From Ectobius pallidus (taxonomy: Eukaryota; Arthropoda; Insecta; Blattodea; Ectobiidae), in contig CAXKWD010000005.1 in the NCBI GenBank assembly GCA_964059195.1, positions 139,773,686 through 139,837,685 on the forward strand: a stretch of 64,000 bases of DNA. Direction: 5' to 3'. This document shows, piece after piece, positions 26,781 through 40,621 of the stretch (positions are counted from its first letter, which is position 1; every line of letters begins with the position of its first letter). A model generated the notes under the pieces. The model did no database searches and was not told the DNA's origin. It saw only the letters and a list, made by a program, of their open reading frames with translations. Position numbers and translations under genes: made by a program.

Positions 26781-29700
26781 TTTCTAAAAATGCGCCCAGA
26801 ATTGCGAGAAGGCTAACCCCTTTGAAAATTTCGAAAAATGCGCCCAGAATTCCGAGAAGGCTAACCCCTTTTTGAAAATTTCGAAGAATGCGCCCAGAAT
26901 TCCGAGAAGGCTAACCCCTTTGAAAATTTCGAAAAATGCGCCCAGAATTCCGAGAAGGCTAACCCTTTTGAAAATTTCGAAAAATGCGCCCAGAATTCCG
27001 AGAAGGCTAGCCCTTTTGAAAATTTCGAAAAATGCGCCCAGAATTCCGTAAAGGCTAACCCCTTTGAAAATTTCGATGCGCCCAGTATTCCGAGAAGGCT
27101 AACCCTTTTGAAAATTTCGAAAAATGCGCCCAGAATTCCGAGAAGGCTAACCCCTTTGAAATTTCGAAAAATACGCCCAGAATTCCGTGAAGGCTAACCC
27201 CTTTGAAATTTTCGAAAAATGCGCCCAGAATTCCGAGAAGGCAAACCCCTTTGAAAATTTCGAAAAATACGCCCAGAATTCCGTGAAGGCTAACCCCTTT
27301 GAAATTTTCGAAAAATGCGCCCAGAATTCCGAGAAGGCTAACCCCTTTGAAAATTTCGAAAAATGCGCCCAGAATTCCGAGAAGGCTAACCCTTTTGAAA
27401 ATTTCGAAAAATGCGCCCAGAATTCCGAGAAGGCTAACCCCTTTGAAAATTTCGAAAAATGCGCCCAGAATTCCGAGAAGGCTAACCCCTTTGAAAATAT
27501 CGAAAAATCGACCAGAATTCCGAGAAGGCTAACCCCTTTGAAAATTTCGATTAATGCGCCCAGAATTCCGAGAAGGCTAACCCCTTTTAAAATTTCGAAA
27601 AATGCGCCCAGAATTCCGTGAAGGCTAACCCCTTTGAAAATTTCGAAAAATGCGCCCAGAATTCCGAGAAGGCTAACCCCTTTGAAAATTTAGAAAAATG
27701 CGCCCAGTATTCCGAGGCTAACCCCTTTGAAAATTTCGAAAAATGCGCCCAGAATTCCGAGAAGGCTAACCCCTTTGAAAATTTCGAAAAATGCGCCCAG
27801 AATTCCGAGAAGGCTAACCCCTTTGAAAATTTCGAAAAATGCGCCCAGAATTCCGAGAAGGCTAACCCCTTTGAAAATTTCGATTAATGCGCCCAGAATT
27901 CCGAGAAGGCTAAGCCCTTTGAAAATTTTAAAAAATGCGCCCAGAATTCCGTGAAGGCTAACCCCTTTGAAAATTTCGAAAAATGCGCCCAGAATTCCGA
28001 GAAAGCTAACCCCTTTGAAAATTTCTAAAAATGCGCCCAGAATTGCGAGAAGGCTAACCCCTTTGATAATTTCGAAAAATGCGCCCAGAATTCCGTGAAG
28101 GCTAACCCCTTTGAAAATTTCGAAAAATGCGCCCAGAATTCCGAGAAGGCTAACCCCTTAGAAATTTCGAAAAATGCGCCCAGAATTCCGAGGCTAACCC
28201 CTTTGAAAATTTCGAAAAATGCGCCCAGAATTCCGAGAAGGCTTACCCCTTTTGAAAATTTCGAAAAATGCGCCCAGAATTCCGAGAAGGCTAACCCCTT
28301 TGAAAATTTCGAAAAATGCGCCCAGAATTCCGAGAAGGCTAACCCCTTTGAAAATTTTGAAAAATGCGCCCAGAATTCCGAGAAGGCTAACCCCTTTGAA
28401 AATTTCGAAAAATGCGCCCAGAATTCCGTGAAGGCTAACCCCTTTGAAAAAATCGATTAATGCGCCCAGAATTCCGAGAAGGCTAACCCTTTTGAAAATT
28501 TCGATTAATGCGCCCAGAATTCCGAGAAGGCTAACCCCTTTGAAAATTTCGAAAAATGCGCCCAGAATTCAGTGAAGGGTAACCCCTTTGAAAATTTCTA
28601 AAAATGCGCCCAGAATTCCGTGAAGGCTAACCGCTTTGAAAATTTCGAAAAATGCGCCCAGAGTTCCGAGAAGGTTAACCCCTTTGAAAATTTCGAAAAA
28701 TGCGCCCAGAATTCCGAGAAGGTTAACCCCTTTGAAAATTTCGAAAAATGCGCCCAGAATTCCGAGAAGGCTAACCCCTTTGAAAATTTCGAAAAATCGA
28801 CCAGAATTCCGAGAAGGCTAACCCCTTTGAAAATTTCGATTAATGCGCCCAGAATTCCGAGAAGGCTAACCCCTTTGAAAATTTCGAAAAATGCGCCCAG
28901 AATTCCGTGAAGGCTAACCCCTTTGAAAATTTCGAAAAATGCGCCCAGAATTCCGAGAAGGCTAACCCCTTTGAAAATTTCGAATAATGCGCCCAGTATT
29001 CCGAGAAGGCTAACCCCTTTGAAAATTTCGAAAAATGCGCCCAGAATTCCGAGAAGGCTAACCCCTTTGAAAATTTCGAAAAATGCGCCCAGAATTCCGA
29101 AAAGGCTAACCCCTTTGAAAATTTCGAAAAATGCGCACAGAATTCGGAGAAGGCTAACCCCTTTGAAAATTTCGAAAAATGCGCCCAGAATTCCGAGAAG
29201 GCTAACCCCTTTGAAAATTTCGAAAAAGTCGCCCAGAATTCCGAGAAGGCTAACCCCTTTGAAAATTTCGATTAATGCGCCCAGAATTCCGAGAAGGCTA
29301 ACCCCTTTGAAAATTTCGATTAATGCGCCCAGAATTCCGAGAAGGCTAACCCCTTTGAAAATTTCGAAAAATGCGCCCAGAATTCTGAGAAGGCTAACCC
29401 CTTTGAAAATTTCAAAAAATGCGCCCAGAATTCCGTGAAGGCTAACCCCTTTGAAAATTTCGAAAAATGCGCCCAGAATTCCGAGAAGGCTAACCCCTTT
29501 GAAAATTTCTAAAAATGCGCCCAGAATTCCGAGAAGGCTAACCCCTTTGAAAATTTCGAAAAATGCGCCCAGAATTGCGAGAAGGCTAACAGTTTTAAAA
29601 ATTTCGAAAAATGCGCCCAGAATTCCGAGAAGGCTAACCTCTTTGAAGATTTCGAAAAATGCGCCCAGAATTCCGAGAAGGCTAACCCCTTTGAAAATTT

Positions 29701-32700
29701 CGAAAAATCGACCAGAATTCCGAGAAGGCTAACCCCTTTGAAAATTTCGATTAATGCGCCCAGAATTCCGAGAAGGCTAACCCCTTTGAAAATTTCGAAA
29801 AATGCGCCCAGAATTCCGAGAAGGCTAACCACTTTGAAAATTTCGAAAAATGTGCCCAGAACCCCTTTGAAATTTCGAAAAATACGCCCAGAATTCCGTG
29901 AAGGCTAACCCCTTTGAAATTTTCGAAAAATGCGCCCAGAATTCCGAGAAGGCAAACCCCTTTGAAAATTTCGAAAAATACGCCCAGAATTCCGTGAAGG
30001 CTAACCCCTTTGAAATTTTCGAAAAATGCGCCCAGAATTCCGTGAAGGCTAACCCCTTTGAAAATTTCGAAAAATCGCCCAGAATTCCGAGAAGGCTAAC
30101 CCCTTTGAAAATTTCGAAAAATGCCCCCAGAATTCCGAGAAGGCTAACCCCTTTGAAAATTTCGAAAAATGCGCCCAGAATTCCGAGAAGGCTAACCCCT
30201 TTGAAAATTTCGAAAAATGCGCCCAGAATTCCGAGAAGGCTAACCCCTTTGAAAATATCGAAAAATCGACCAGAATTCCGAGAAGGCTAACCCGTACGAA
30301 AATTTCGATTAATGCGCACAGAATTCCGAGAAGGCTAACCCCTTTGAAAATTTCGAAAAATGCGCCCAGAATTCCGAGAAGGCTAACCCCTTTGAAAATT
30401 TCGAAAAATCGACCAGAATTCTGAGAAGGCTAACCCCTTTGAAAATTTCGAAAAATGCGCCCAGAATTCCGAGAAGGCTAACCCCTTAGAAAATTTCGAA
30501 AAATGCGCCCAGAATTCCGAGAAGGCTAACCCGTACGAAAATTTCGATTAATGCGCACAGAATTCCGAGAAGGCTAACCCCTTTGAAAATTTCGAAAAAT
30601 GCGCCCAGAATTCCGAGAAGGCTAACCCCTTTAAAAATTTCGAAAATGCGCCCAGAATTCTGAAAAGGCTTTGAAAATTTCGAAAAATGCGCCCAGAATT
30701 CCGAGAAGGCTAACCCCTTTGAAAATTTCGAAAAATGCGCCCAGAATTCCGTGAAGGCTAACCCCTTTGAAAATTTCGAAAAATGCGCCCAGAATTCCGA
30801 GAAGGCTAACCCCTTTGAAAATTTAGAAAAATGCGCCCAGTATTCCGAGGCTAACCCCTTTGAAAATTTCGAAAAATGCGCCCAGAATTCCGAGAAGGCT
30901 AACCCCTTTGAAAATTTCGATTAATGCGCCCAGAATTCCGAGAAGGCTAACCCCTTTGAAAATTTCAAAAAATGCGCCCAGAATTCCGTGAAGGCTAACC
31001 CCTTTGAAAATTTCTAAAAATGCGCCCAGAATTGCGAGAAGGCTAACCCCTTTGAAAATTTCGAAAAATGCGCCCAGAATTCCGAGAAGGCTAACCCCTA
31101 TGAAAATTTCGAAAAATGCGCCCAGAATTCCGAGAAGGCTAACCCCTTTGAAAATTTCGAAAAATCCGCCCAGAATTCCGAGAAGGCTAACCCCTTTGAA
31201 AATTTCGAAAAATCGACCAGAATTCCGAGAAGGCTAACCCCTTTGAAAATTTCGATTAATGCGCCCAGAATTCCGAGAAGGCTAACCCCTTTGAAAATTT
31301 CGAAAAATGCGCCCAGAATTCCGTGAAGGCTAACCCCTTTGAAAATTTCGAAAAATGCGCCCAGAATTCCGAGAAGGCTAACCCTTTTGAAAATTTCGAA
31401 AAATGCGCCCAGAATTCCGAGAAGGCTAGCCCTTTTGAAAATTTCGAAAAATGCGCCCAGAATTCCGTAAAGGCTAACCCCTTTGAAAATTTCGATGCGC
31501 CCAGTATTCCGAGAAGGCTAACCCTTTTGAAAATTTCGAAAAATGCGCCCAGAATTCCGAGAAGGCTAACCCCTTTGAAATTTCGAAAAATACGCTCAGA
31601 ATTCCGTGAAGGCTAACCCCTTTGAAATTTTCGAAAAATGCGCCCAGAATTCCGAGAAGGCAAACCCCTTTGAAAATTTCGAAAAATACGCCCAGAATTC
31701 CGTGAAGGCTAACCCCTTTGAAATTTTCGAAAAATGCGCCCAGAATTCCGAGAAGGCTAACCCCTTTGAAAATTTCGAAAAATGCGCCCAGAATTCCGAG
31801 AAGGCTAACCCTTTTGAAAATTTCGAAAAATGCGCCCAGAATTCCGAGAAGGCTAACCCCTTTGAAAATTTCGAAAAATGCGCCCAGAATTCCGAGAAGG
31901 CTAACCCCTTTGAAAATATCGAAAAATCGACCAGAATTCCGAGAAGGCTAACCCCTTTGAAAATTTCGATTAATGCGCCCAGAATTCCGAGAAGGCTAAC
32001 CCCTTTTAAAATTTCGAAAAATGCGCCCAGAATTCCGTGAAGGCTAACCCCTTTGAAAATTTCGAAAAATGCGCCCAGAATTCCGAGAAGGCTAACCCCT
32101 TTGAAAATTTAGAAAAATGCGCCCAGTATTCCGAGGCTAACCCCTTTGAAAATTTCGAAAAATGCGCCCAGAATCTCGAGAAGGCTAACCCCTTTGAAAA
32201 TTTCGAAAAATGCGCCCAGAATTCCGAGAAGGCTAACCCCTTTGAAAATTTCGAAAAATGCGCCCAGAATTCCGAGAAGGCTAACCCCTTTGAAAATTTC
32301 GATTAATGCGCCCAGAATTCCGAGAAGGCTAAGCCCTTTGAAAATTTTAAAAAATGCGCCCAGAATTCCGTGAAGGCTAACCCCTTTGAAAATTTCGAAA
32401 AATGCGCCCAGAATTCCGAGAAAGCTAACCCCTTTGAAAATTTCTAAAAATGCGCCCAGAATTGCGAGAAGGCTAACCCCTTTGATAATTTCGAAAAATG
32501 CGCCCAGAATTCCGAGAAGGCTAACCCCTTTGAAAATTTCGAAAAATGCGCCCAGAATTCCGTGAAGGCTAACCCCTTTGAAAATTTCGAAAAATGCGCC
32601 CAGAATTCCGAGAAGGCTAACCCCTTAGAAATTTCGAAAAATGCGCCCAGAATTCCGAGGCTAACCCCTTTGAAAATTTCGAAAAATGCGCCCAGAATTC

Positions 32701-32780
32701 CGAGAAGGCTAACTTTTTTGAAAATTTCGAAAAATGCGCCCAGAATTCCGAGAAGGCTAACCCCTTTGAAAATTTCGAAA
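26780..32780 (+). repeat. Satellite, second variant family, about 4.4-kb repeat
   Basis: From here the array carries a different marker set: TTTAGAAAAATG followed by AGTATTCCGAGGC, GGCAAACCCC in place of AGCAAACCCC, CCTTTGATAATTTCG, and CGTACG-containing monomers at 30,293 and 30,532. Markers at 27,187 and 27,618 recur at 31,606 and 32,037 (4,419-bp offset). A monomer with about 15 bp missing (TGCCCAGAACCCCTTTG) at 29,852 recurs at about 32,783, 36,714 and 39,506. Confidence 0.75.
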
Positions 32781-33699
32781 AATGTGCCCAGAACCCCTTT
32801 GAAATTTCGAAAAATACGCCCAGAATTCCGTGAAGGCTAACCCCTTTGAAATTTTCGAAAAATGCGCCCAGAATTCCGAGAAGGCAAACCCCTTTGAAAA
32901 TTTCGAAAAATACGCCCAGAATTCCGTGAAGGCTAACCCCTTTGAAATTTTCGAAAAATGCGCCCAGAATTCCGAGAAGGCTAACCCCTTTGAAAATTTC
33001 GAAAAATGCCCCCAGAATTCCGAGAAGGCTAACCCCTTTGAAAATTTCGAAAAATGCGCCCAGAATTCCGAGAAGGCTAACCCCTTTGAAAATTTCGAAA
33101 AATGCGCCCAGAATTCCGAGAAGGCTAACCCCTTTGAAAATATCGAAAAATCGACCAGAATTCCGAGAAGGCTAACCCGTACGAAAATTTCGATAAATGC
33201 GCACAGAATTCCGAGAAGGCTAACCCCTTTGAAAATTTCGAAAAATGCGCCCAGAATTCCGAGAAGGCTAACCCCTTTGAAAATTTAAAAATCGACCAGA
33301 ATTCTGAGAAGGCTAACCCCTTTGAAAATTTCGAAAAATGCGCCCAGAATTCCGAGAAGGCTAACCCCTTTGAAAATTTCGAAAAATGCGCCCAGAATTC
33401 CGAGAAGGCTAACCCGTACGAAAATTTCGATTAATGCGCACAGAATTCCGAGAAGGCTAACCCCTTTGAAAATTTCGAAAAATGCGCCCAGAATTCCGAG
33501 AAGGCTAACCCCTTTAAAAATTTCGAAAATGCGCCCAGAATTCTGAAAAGGCTTTGAAAATTTCGAAAAATGCGCCGAGAATTCCGAGAAGGCTAACCCC
33601 TTTAAAAATTTCGAAAAATGCGCCCAGAATTCCGAGAAGGCTAACCCCTTTGAAAATTTCGAAAAATGCGCCCAGAATTCCGAGAAGGCTAACCCCTTT

Positions 33700-35410
33700 G
33701 AAAATTTCGAAAAATGCGCCCAGAATTCCGAGAAGGCTAACCCCTTTGAAAATTTCGAAAAATGCGCCCAGAATTCCGTGAAGGCTAACCCCTTTGAAAA
33801 TTTCGAAAAATGCGCCCAGAATTCCGCGAAGGCTAACCCCTTTGAAAATTTAGAAAAATGCGCCCGGTATTCCGAGGCTAACCCCTTTGAAAATTTCGAA
33901 AAATGCGCCCAGAATTCCGAGAAGGCTAACCCCTTTGAAACTTTCGAAAAATGCGCCCAGAATTCCGAAAAGGCTAACCCCTTTGAAAATTTCGAAAAAT
34001 GCGCCCAGAATTCCGAGAAAGCTAACCGTTTTAAAAATTTCGAAAAATGCGCCCAGAATTCTGAGAAGGCTAACCTCTTTGAAGATTTCGAAAAATGCGC
34101 CCAGAATTCCGTGAAGGCTAACCCCTTTGAAAATTTCGAAAAATGCGCCCATAATTCCGAGAAGGCTAACCCCTTTGAAAATTTAGAAAAATGCGCCCAG
34201 AATTCCGAGAAGGATAACCCCTTTGAAAATTTCGAAAAATGCGCCCAGAATTCCGAGAAGGCTAACCCCTTTGAAAATTTCGAAAAATGCGCCCAGAATT
34301 CCGTGAAGGCTAACCCCTTTGAAAAAATCGATTAATGCGCCCAGAATTCCGAGAAGGCTAACCCTTTTGAAAATTTCGATTAATGCGCCCAGAATTCCGA
34401 GAAGGCTAACCCTTTTGAAAATTTCGATTAATGCGCCCAGAATTCCGAGAAGGCTAACCCCTTTGAAAATTTCGAAAAATGCGCCCAGAATTCAGTGAAG
34501 GCTAACCCCTTTAAAAATTTCGAAAATGCGCCCAGAATTCTGAAAAGGCTTTGAAAATTTCGAAAAATGCGCCGAGAATTCCGAGAAGGCTAACCCCTTT
34601 AAAAATTTCGAAAAATGCGCCCAGAATTCCGAGAAGGCTAACCCCTTTGAAAATTTCGAAAAATGCGCCCAGAATTCCGAGAAGGCTAACCCCTTTGAAA
34701 ATTTCGAAAAATGCGCCCAGAATTCCGAGAAGGCTAACCCCTTTGAAAATTTCGAAAAATGCGCCCAGAATTCCGTGAAGGCTAACCCCTTTGAAAATTT
34801 CGAAAAATGCGCCCAGAATTCCGAGAAGGCTAACCCCTTTGAAAATTTAGAAAAATGCGCCCAGTATTCCGAGGCTAACCCCTTTGAAAATTTCGAAAAA
34901 TGCGCCCAGAATTCCGAGAAGGCTAACCCCTTTGAAAATTTCGATTAATGCGCCCAGAATTCCGAGAAGGCTAACCCCTTTGAAAATTTCAAAAAATGCG
35001 CCCAGAATTCCGTGAAGGCTAACCCCTTTGAAAATTTCTAAAAATGCGCCCAGAATTGCGAGAAGGCTAACCCCTTTGAAAATTTCGAAAAATGCGCCCA
35101 GAATTCCGAGAAGGCTAACCCCTTTTTGAAAATTTCGAAGAATGCGCCCAGAATTCCGAGAAGGCTAACCCCTTTGAAAATTTCGAAAAATGCGCCCAGA
35201 ATTCCGAGAAGGCTAACCACTTTGAAAATTTCGAAAAATGCGCCCAGAATTCCGAGAAGGCTAACCCCTTTGTAATTTTCGAAAAATGCGCCCAGAATTC
35301 CGAGAAGGCTAACCCCTTTGAAAATTTCGAAAAATGCGCTCAGAATTCCGAGAAGGCTAACCCCTTTGAAAATTTCGGAAAATGCGCCCAGAATTCCGAG
35401 AAGGCTAGCC
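33700..35410 (+). repeat. Satellite block duplicated at about 40,425-42,135 (6,725-bp offset)
   Basis: Markers at 33,778 (CCGCGAAGG and CGCCCGGTATTCCG), 34,551 and 35,038 recur at 40,503, 41,276 and 41,763. Rare changes such as GAAACTTTCG, AACCGTTTTAAAA, GAAGATTTCG, GCCCATAATTCC and GAAGGATAACC occur in the same order in both copies. One difference is CCTTTTAAAAATT at about 41,322 against CCCTTTAAAAATT at about 34,597. The match ends at about 35,424/42,149, where TTTCGATGCG replaces TTTCGAAAAATG. Confidence 0.78.
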
Positions 35411-38400
35411 CCTTTGAAAATTTCGATGCGCCCAGTATTCCGAGAAGGCTAACCCTTTTGAAAATTTCGAAAAATGCGCCCAGAATTCCGAGAAGGCTAA
35501 CCCCTTTGAAATTTCGAAAAATACGCTCAGAATTCCGTGAAGGCTAACCCCTTTGAAATTTTCGAAAAATGCGCCCAGAATTCCGAGAAGGCAAACCCCT
35601 TTGAAAATTTCGAAAAATACGCCCAGAATTCCGTGAAGGCTAACCCCTTTGAAATTTTCGAAAAATGCGCCCAGAATTCCGAGAAGGCTAACCCCTTTGA
35701 AAATTTCGAAAAATGCGCCCAGAATTCCGAGAAGGCTAACCCTTTTGAAAATTTCGAAAAATGCGCCCAGAATTCCGAAAAGGCTAACCCCTTTGAAAAT
35801 TTCGAAAAATGCGCCCAGAATTCCGAGAAGGCTAACCCCTTTGAAAATATCGAAAAATCGACCAGAATTCCGAGAAGGCTAACCCCTTTGAAAATTTCGA
35901 TTAATGCGCCCAGAATTCCGAGAAGGCTAACCCCTTTTAAAATTTCGAAAAATGCGCCCAGAATTCCGTGAAGGCTAACCCCTTTGAAAATTTCGAAAAA
36001 TGCGCCCAGAATTCCGAGAAGGCTAACCCCTTTGAAAATTTAGAAAAATGCGCCCAGTATTCCGAGGCTAACCCCTTTGAAAATTTCGAAAAATGCGCCC
36101 AGAATCTCGAGAAGGCTAACCCCTTTGAAAATTTCGAAAAATGCGCCCAGAATTCCGAGAAGGCTAACCCCATTGAAAATTTCGAAAAATGCGCCCAGAA
36201 TTCCGAGAAGGCTAACCCCTTTGAAAATTTCGATTAATGCGCCCAGAATTCCGAGAAGGCTAAGCCCTTTGAAAATTTTAAAAAATGCGCCCAGAATTCC
36301 GTGAAGGCTAACCCCTTTGAAAATTTCGAAAAATGCGCCCAGAATTCCGAGAAAGCTAACCCCTTTGAAAATTTCTAAAAATGCGCCCAGAATTGCGAGA
36401 AGGCTAACCCCTTTGATAATTTCGAAAAATGCGCCCAGAATTCCGAGAAGGCTAACCCCTTTGAAAATTTCGAAAAATGCGCCCAGAATTCCGTGAAGGC
36501 TAACCCCTTTGAAAATTTCGAAAAATGCGCCCAGAATTCCGAGAAGGCTAACCCCTTAGAAATTTCGAAAAATGCGCCCAGAATTCCGAGGCTAACCCCT
36601 TTGAAAATTTCGAAAAATGCGCCCAGAATTCCGAGAAGGCTAACTTTTTTGAAAATTTCGAAAAATGCGCCCAGAATTCCGAGAAGGCTAACCCCTTTGA
36701 AAATTTCGAAAAATGTGCCCAGAACCCCTTTGAAATTTCGAAAAATACGCCCAGAATTCCGTGAAGGCTAACCCCTTTGAAATTTTCGAAAAATGCGCCC
36801 AGAATTCCGAGAAGGCAAACCCCTTTGAAAATTTCGAAAAATACGCCCAGAATTCCGTGAAGGCTAACCCCTTTGAAATTTTCGAAAAATGCGCCCAGAA
36901 TTCCGAGAAGGCTAACCCCTTTGAAAATTTCGAAAAATGCCCCCAGAATTCCGAGAAGGCTAACCCCTTTGAAAATTTCGAAAAATGCGCCCAGAATTCC
37001 GAGAAGGCTAACCCCTTTGAAAATTTCGAAAAATGCGCCCAGAATTCCGAGAAGGCTAACCCCTTTGAAAATATCGAAAAATCGACCAGAATTCCGAGAA
37101 GGCTAACCCGTACGAAAATTTCGATAAATGCGCACAGAATTCCGAGAAGGCTAACCCCTTTGAAAATTTCGAAAAATGCGCCCAGAATTCCGAGAAGGCT
37201 AACCCCTTTGAAAATTTCGAAAAATCGACCAGAATTCTGAGAAGGCTAACCCCTTTGAAAATTTCGAAAAATGCGCCCAGAATTCCGAGAAGGCTAACCC
37301 CTTTGAAAATTTCGAAAAATGCGCCCAGAATTCCGAGAAGGCTAACCCGTACGAAAATTTCGATTAATGCGCACAGAATTCCGAGAAGGCTAACCCCTTT
37401 GAAAATTTCGAAAAATGCGCCCAGAATTCCGAGAAGGCTAACCCCTTTAAAAATTTCGAAAATGCGCCCAGAATTCTGAAAAGGCTTTGAAAATTTCGAA
37501 AAATGCGCCGAGAATTCCGAGAAGGCTAACCCCTTTAAAAATTTCGAAAAATGCGCCCAGAATTCCGAGAAGGCTAACCCCTTTGAAAATTTCGAAAAAT
37601 GCGCCCAGAATTCCGAGAAGGCTAACCCCTTTGAAAATTTCGAAAAATGCGCCCAGAATTCCGAGAAGGCTAACCCCTTTGAAAATTTCGAAAAATGCGC
37701 CCAGAATTCCGTGAAGGCTAACCCCTTTGAAAATTTCGAAAAATGCGCCCAGAATTCCGCGAAGGCTAACCCCTTTGAAAATTTAGAAAAATGCGCCCGG
37801 TATTCCGAGGCTAACCCCTTTGAAAATTTCTAAAAATGCGCCCAGAATTGCGAGAAGGCTAACCCCTTTGAAAATTTCGAAAAATGCGCCCAGAATTCCG
37901 AGAAGGCTAACCCCTTTTTGAAAATTTCGAAGAATGCGCCCAGAATTCCGAGAAGGCTAACCCCTTTGAAAATTTCGAAAAATGCGCCCAGAATTCCGAG
38001 AAGGCTAACCACTTTGAAAATTTCGAAAAATGCGCCCAGAATTCCGAGAAGGCTAACCCCTTTGTAATTTTCGAAAAATGCGCCCAGAATTCCGAGAAGG
38101 CTAACCCCTTTGAAAATTTCGAAAAATGCGCTCAGAATTCCGAGAAGGCTAACCCCTTTGAAAATTTCGGAAAATGCGCCCAGAATTCCGAGAAGGCTAG
38201 CCCCTTTGAAAATTTCGATGCGCCCAGTATTCCGAGAAGGCTAACCCTTTTGAAAATTTCGAAAAATGCGCCCAGAATTCCGAGAAGGCTAACCCCTTTG
38301 AAATTTCGAAAAATACGCTCAGAATTCCGTGAAGGCTAACCCCTTTGAAATTTTCGAAAAATGCGCCCAGAATTCCGAGAAGGCAAACCCCTTTGAAAAT

Positions 38401-40621
38401 TTCGAAAAATACGCCCAGAATTCCGTGAAGGCTAACCCCTTTGAAATTTTCGAAAAATGCGCCCAGAATTCCGAGAAGGCTAACCCCTTTGAAAATTTCG
38501 AAAAATGCGCCCAGAATTCCGAGAAGGCTAACCCTTTTGAAAATTTCGAAAAATGCGCCCAGAATTCCGAGAAGGCTAACCCCTTTGAAAATTTCGAAAA
38601 ATGCGCCCAGAATTCCGAGAAGGCTAACCCCTTTGAAAATATCGAAAAATCGACCAGAATTCCGAGAAGGCTAACCCCTTTGAAAATTTCGATTAATGCG
38701 CCCAGAATTCCGAGAAGGCTAACCCCTTTTAAAATTTCGAAAAATGCGCCCAGAATTCCGTGAAGGCTAACCCCTTTGAAAATTTCGAAAAATGCGCCCA
38801 GAATTCCGAGAAGGCTAACCCCTTTGAAAATTTAGAAAAATGCGCCCAGTATTCCGAGGCTAACCCCTTTGAAAATTTCGAAAAATGCGCCCAGAATCTC
38901 GAGAAGGCTAACCCCTTTGAAAATTTCGAAAAATGCGCCCAGAATTCCGAGAAGGCTAACCCCATTGAAAATTTCGAAAAATGCGCCCAGAATTCCGAGA
39001 AGGCTAACCCCTTTGAAAATTTCGATTAATGCGCCCAGAATTCCGAGAAGGCTAAGCCCTTTGAAAATTTTAAAAAATGCGCCCAGAATTCCGTGAAGGC
39101 TAACCCCTTTGAAAATTTCGAAAAATGCGCCCAGAATTCCGAGAAAGCTAACCCCTTTGAAAATTTCTAAAAATGCGCCCAGAATTGCGAGAAGGCTAAC
39201 CCCTTTGATAATTTCGAAAAATGCGCCCAGAATTCCGAGAAGGCTAACCCCTTTGAAAATTTCGAAAAATGCGCCCAGAATTCCGTGAAGGCTAACCCCT
39301 TTGAAAATTTCGAAAAATGCGCCCAGAATTCCGAGAAGGCTAACCCCTTAGAAATTTCGAAAAATGCGCCCAGAATTCCGAGGCTAACCCCTTTGAAAAT
39401 TTCGAAAAATGCGCCCAGAATTCCGAGAAGGCTAACTTTTTTGAAAATTTCGAAAAATGCGCCCAGAATTCCGAGAAGGCTAACCCCTTTGAAAATTTCG
39501 AAAAATGTGCCCAGAACCCCTTTGAAATTTCGAAAAATACGCCCAGAATTCCGTGAAGGCTAACCCCTTTGAAATTTTCGAAAAATGCGCCCAGAATTCC
39601 GAGAAGGCAAACCCCTTTGAAAATTTCGAAAAATACGCCCAGAATTCCGTGAAGGCTAACCCCTTTGAAATTTTCGAAAAATGCGCCCAGAATTCCGAGA
39701 AGGCTAACCCCTTTGAAAATTTCGAAAAATGCCCCCAGAATTCCGAGAAGGCTAACCCCTTTGAAAATTTCGAAAAATGCGCCCAGAATTCCGAGAAGGC
39801 TAACCCCTTTGAAAATTTCGAAAAATGCGCCCAGAATTCCGAGAAGGCTAACCCCTTTGAAAATATCGAAAAATCGACCAGAATTCCGAGAAGGCTAACC
39901 CGTACGAAAATTTCGATAAATGCGCACAGAATTCCGAGAAGGCTAACCCCTTTGAAAATTTCGAAAAATGCGCCCAGAATTCCGAGAAGGCTAACCCCTT
40001 TGAAAATTTCGAAAAATCGACCAGAATTCTGAGAAGGCTAACCCCTTTGAAAATTTCGAAAAATGCGCCCAGAATTCCGAGAAGGCTAACCCCTTTGAAA
40101 ATTTCGAAAAATGCGCCCAGAATTCCGAGAAGGCTAACCCGTACGAAAATTTCGATTAATGCGCACAGAATTCCGAGAAGGCTAACCCCTTTGAAAATTT
40201 CGAAAAATGCGCCCAGAATTCCGAGAAGGCTAACCCCTTTAAAAATTTCGAAAATGCGCCCAGAATTCTGAAAAGGCTTTGAAAATTTCGAAAAATGCGC
40301 CGAGAATTCCGAGAAGGCTAACCCCTTTAAAAATTTCGAAAAATGCGCCCAGAATTCCGAGAAGGCTAACCCCTTTGAAAATTTCGAAAAATGCGCCCAG
40401 AATTCCGAGAAGGCTAACCCCTTTGAAAATTTCGAAAAATGCGCCCAGAATTCCGAGAAGGCTAACCCCTTTGAAAATTTCGAAAAATGCGCCCAGAATT
40501 CCGTGAAGGCTAACCCCTTTGAAAATTTCGAAAAATGCGCCCAGAATTCCGCGAAGGCTAACCCCTTTGAAAATTTAGAAAAATGCGCCCGGTATTCCGA
40601 GGCTAACCCCTTTGAAAATTT
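35038..40621 (+). repeat. Tandem pair of 2,792-bp higher-order repeats
   Basis: Two directly adjacent copies span 35,038-37,829 and 37,830-40,621. Every marker in the first is found 2,792 bp later: the 50-mer at about 35,122/37,914, GGCAAACCCC, TCTCGAGAAGG at about 36,105/38,897, CCCCATTGAAAA, GATAATTTCG, GGCTAACTTTTTTG, and two CGTACG monomers. The boundary is sharp at 37,829, where TTTC is followed by TAAAAATG; the equivalent position 40,621 continues GAAAAATG. Confidence 0.85.

Noticed and set aside
33778..34335. 185-codon open frame of KANPFENFEKCAQNSE repeats
   Set aside because: It starts with GTG from the CCGTGAAGG variant and ends at the TTCGATTAATG-type variant; both are ordinary satellite variants, so the frame is a by-product.
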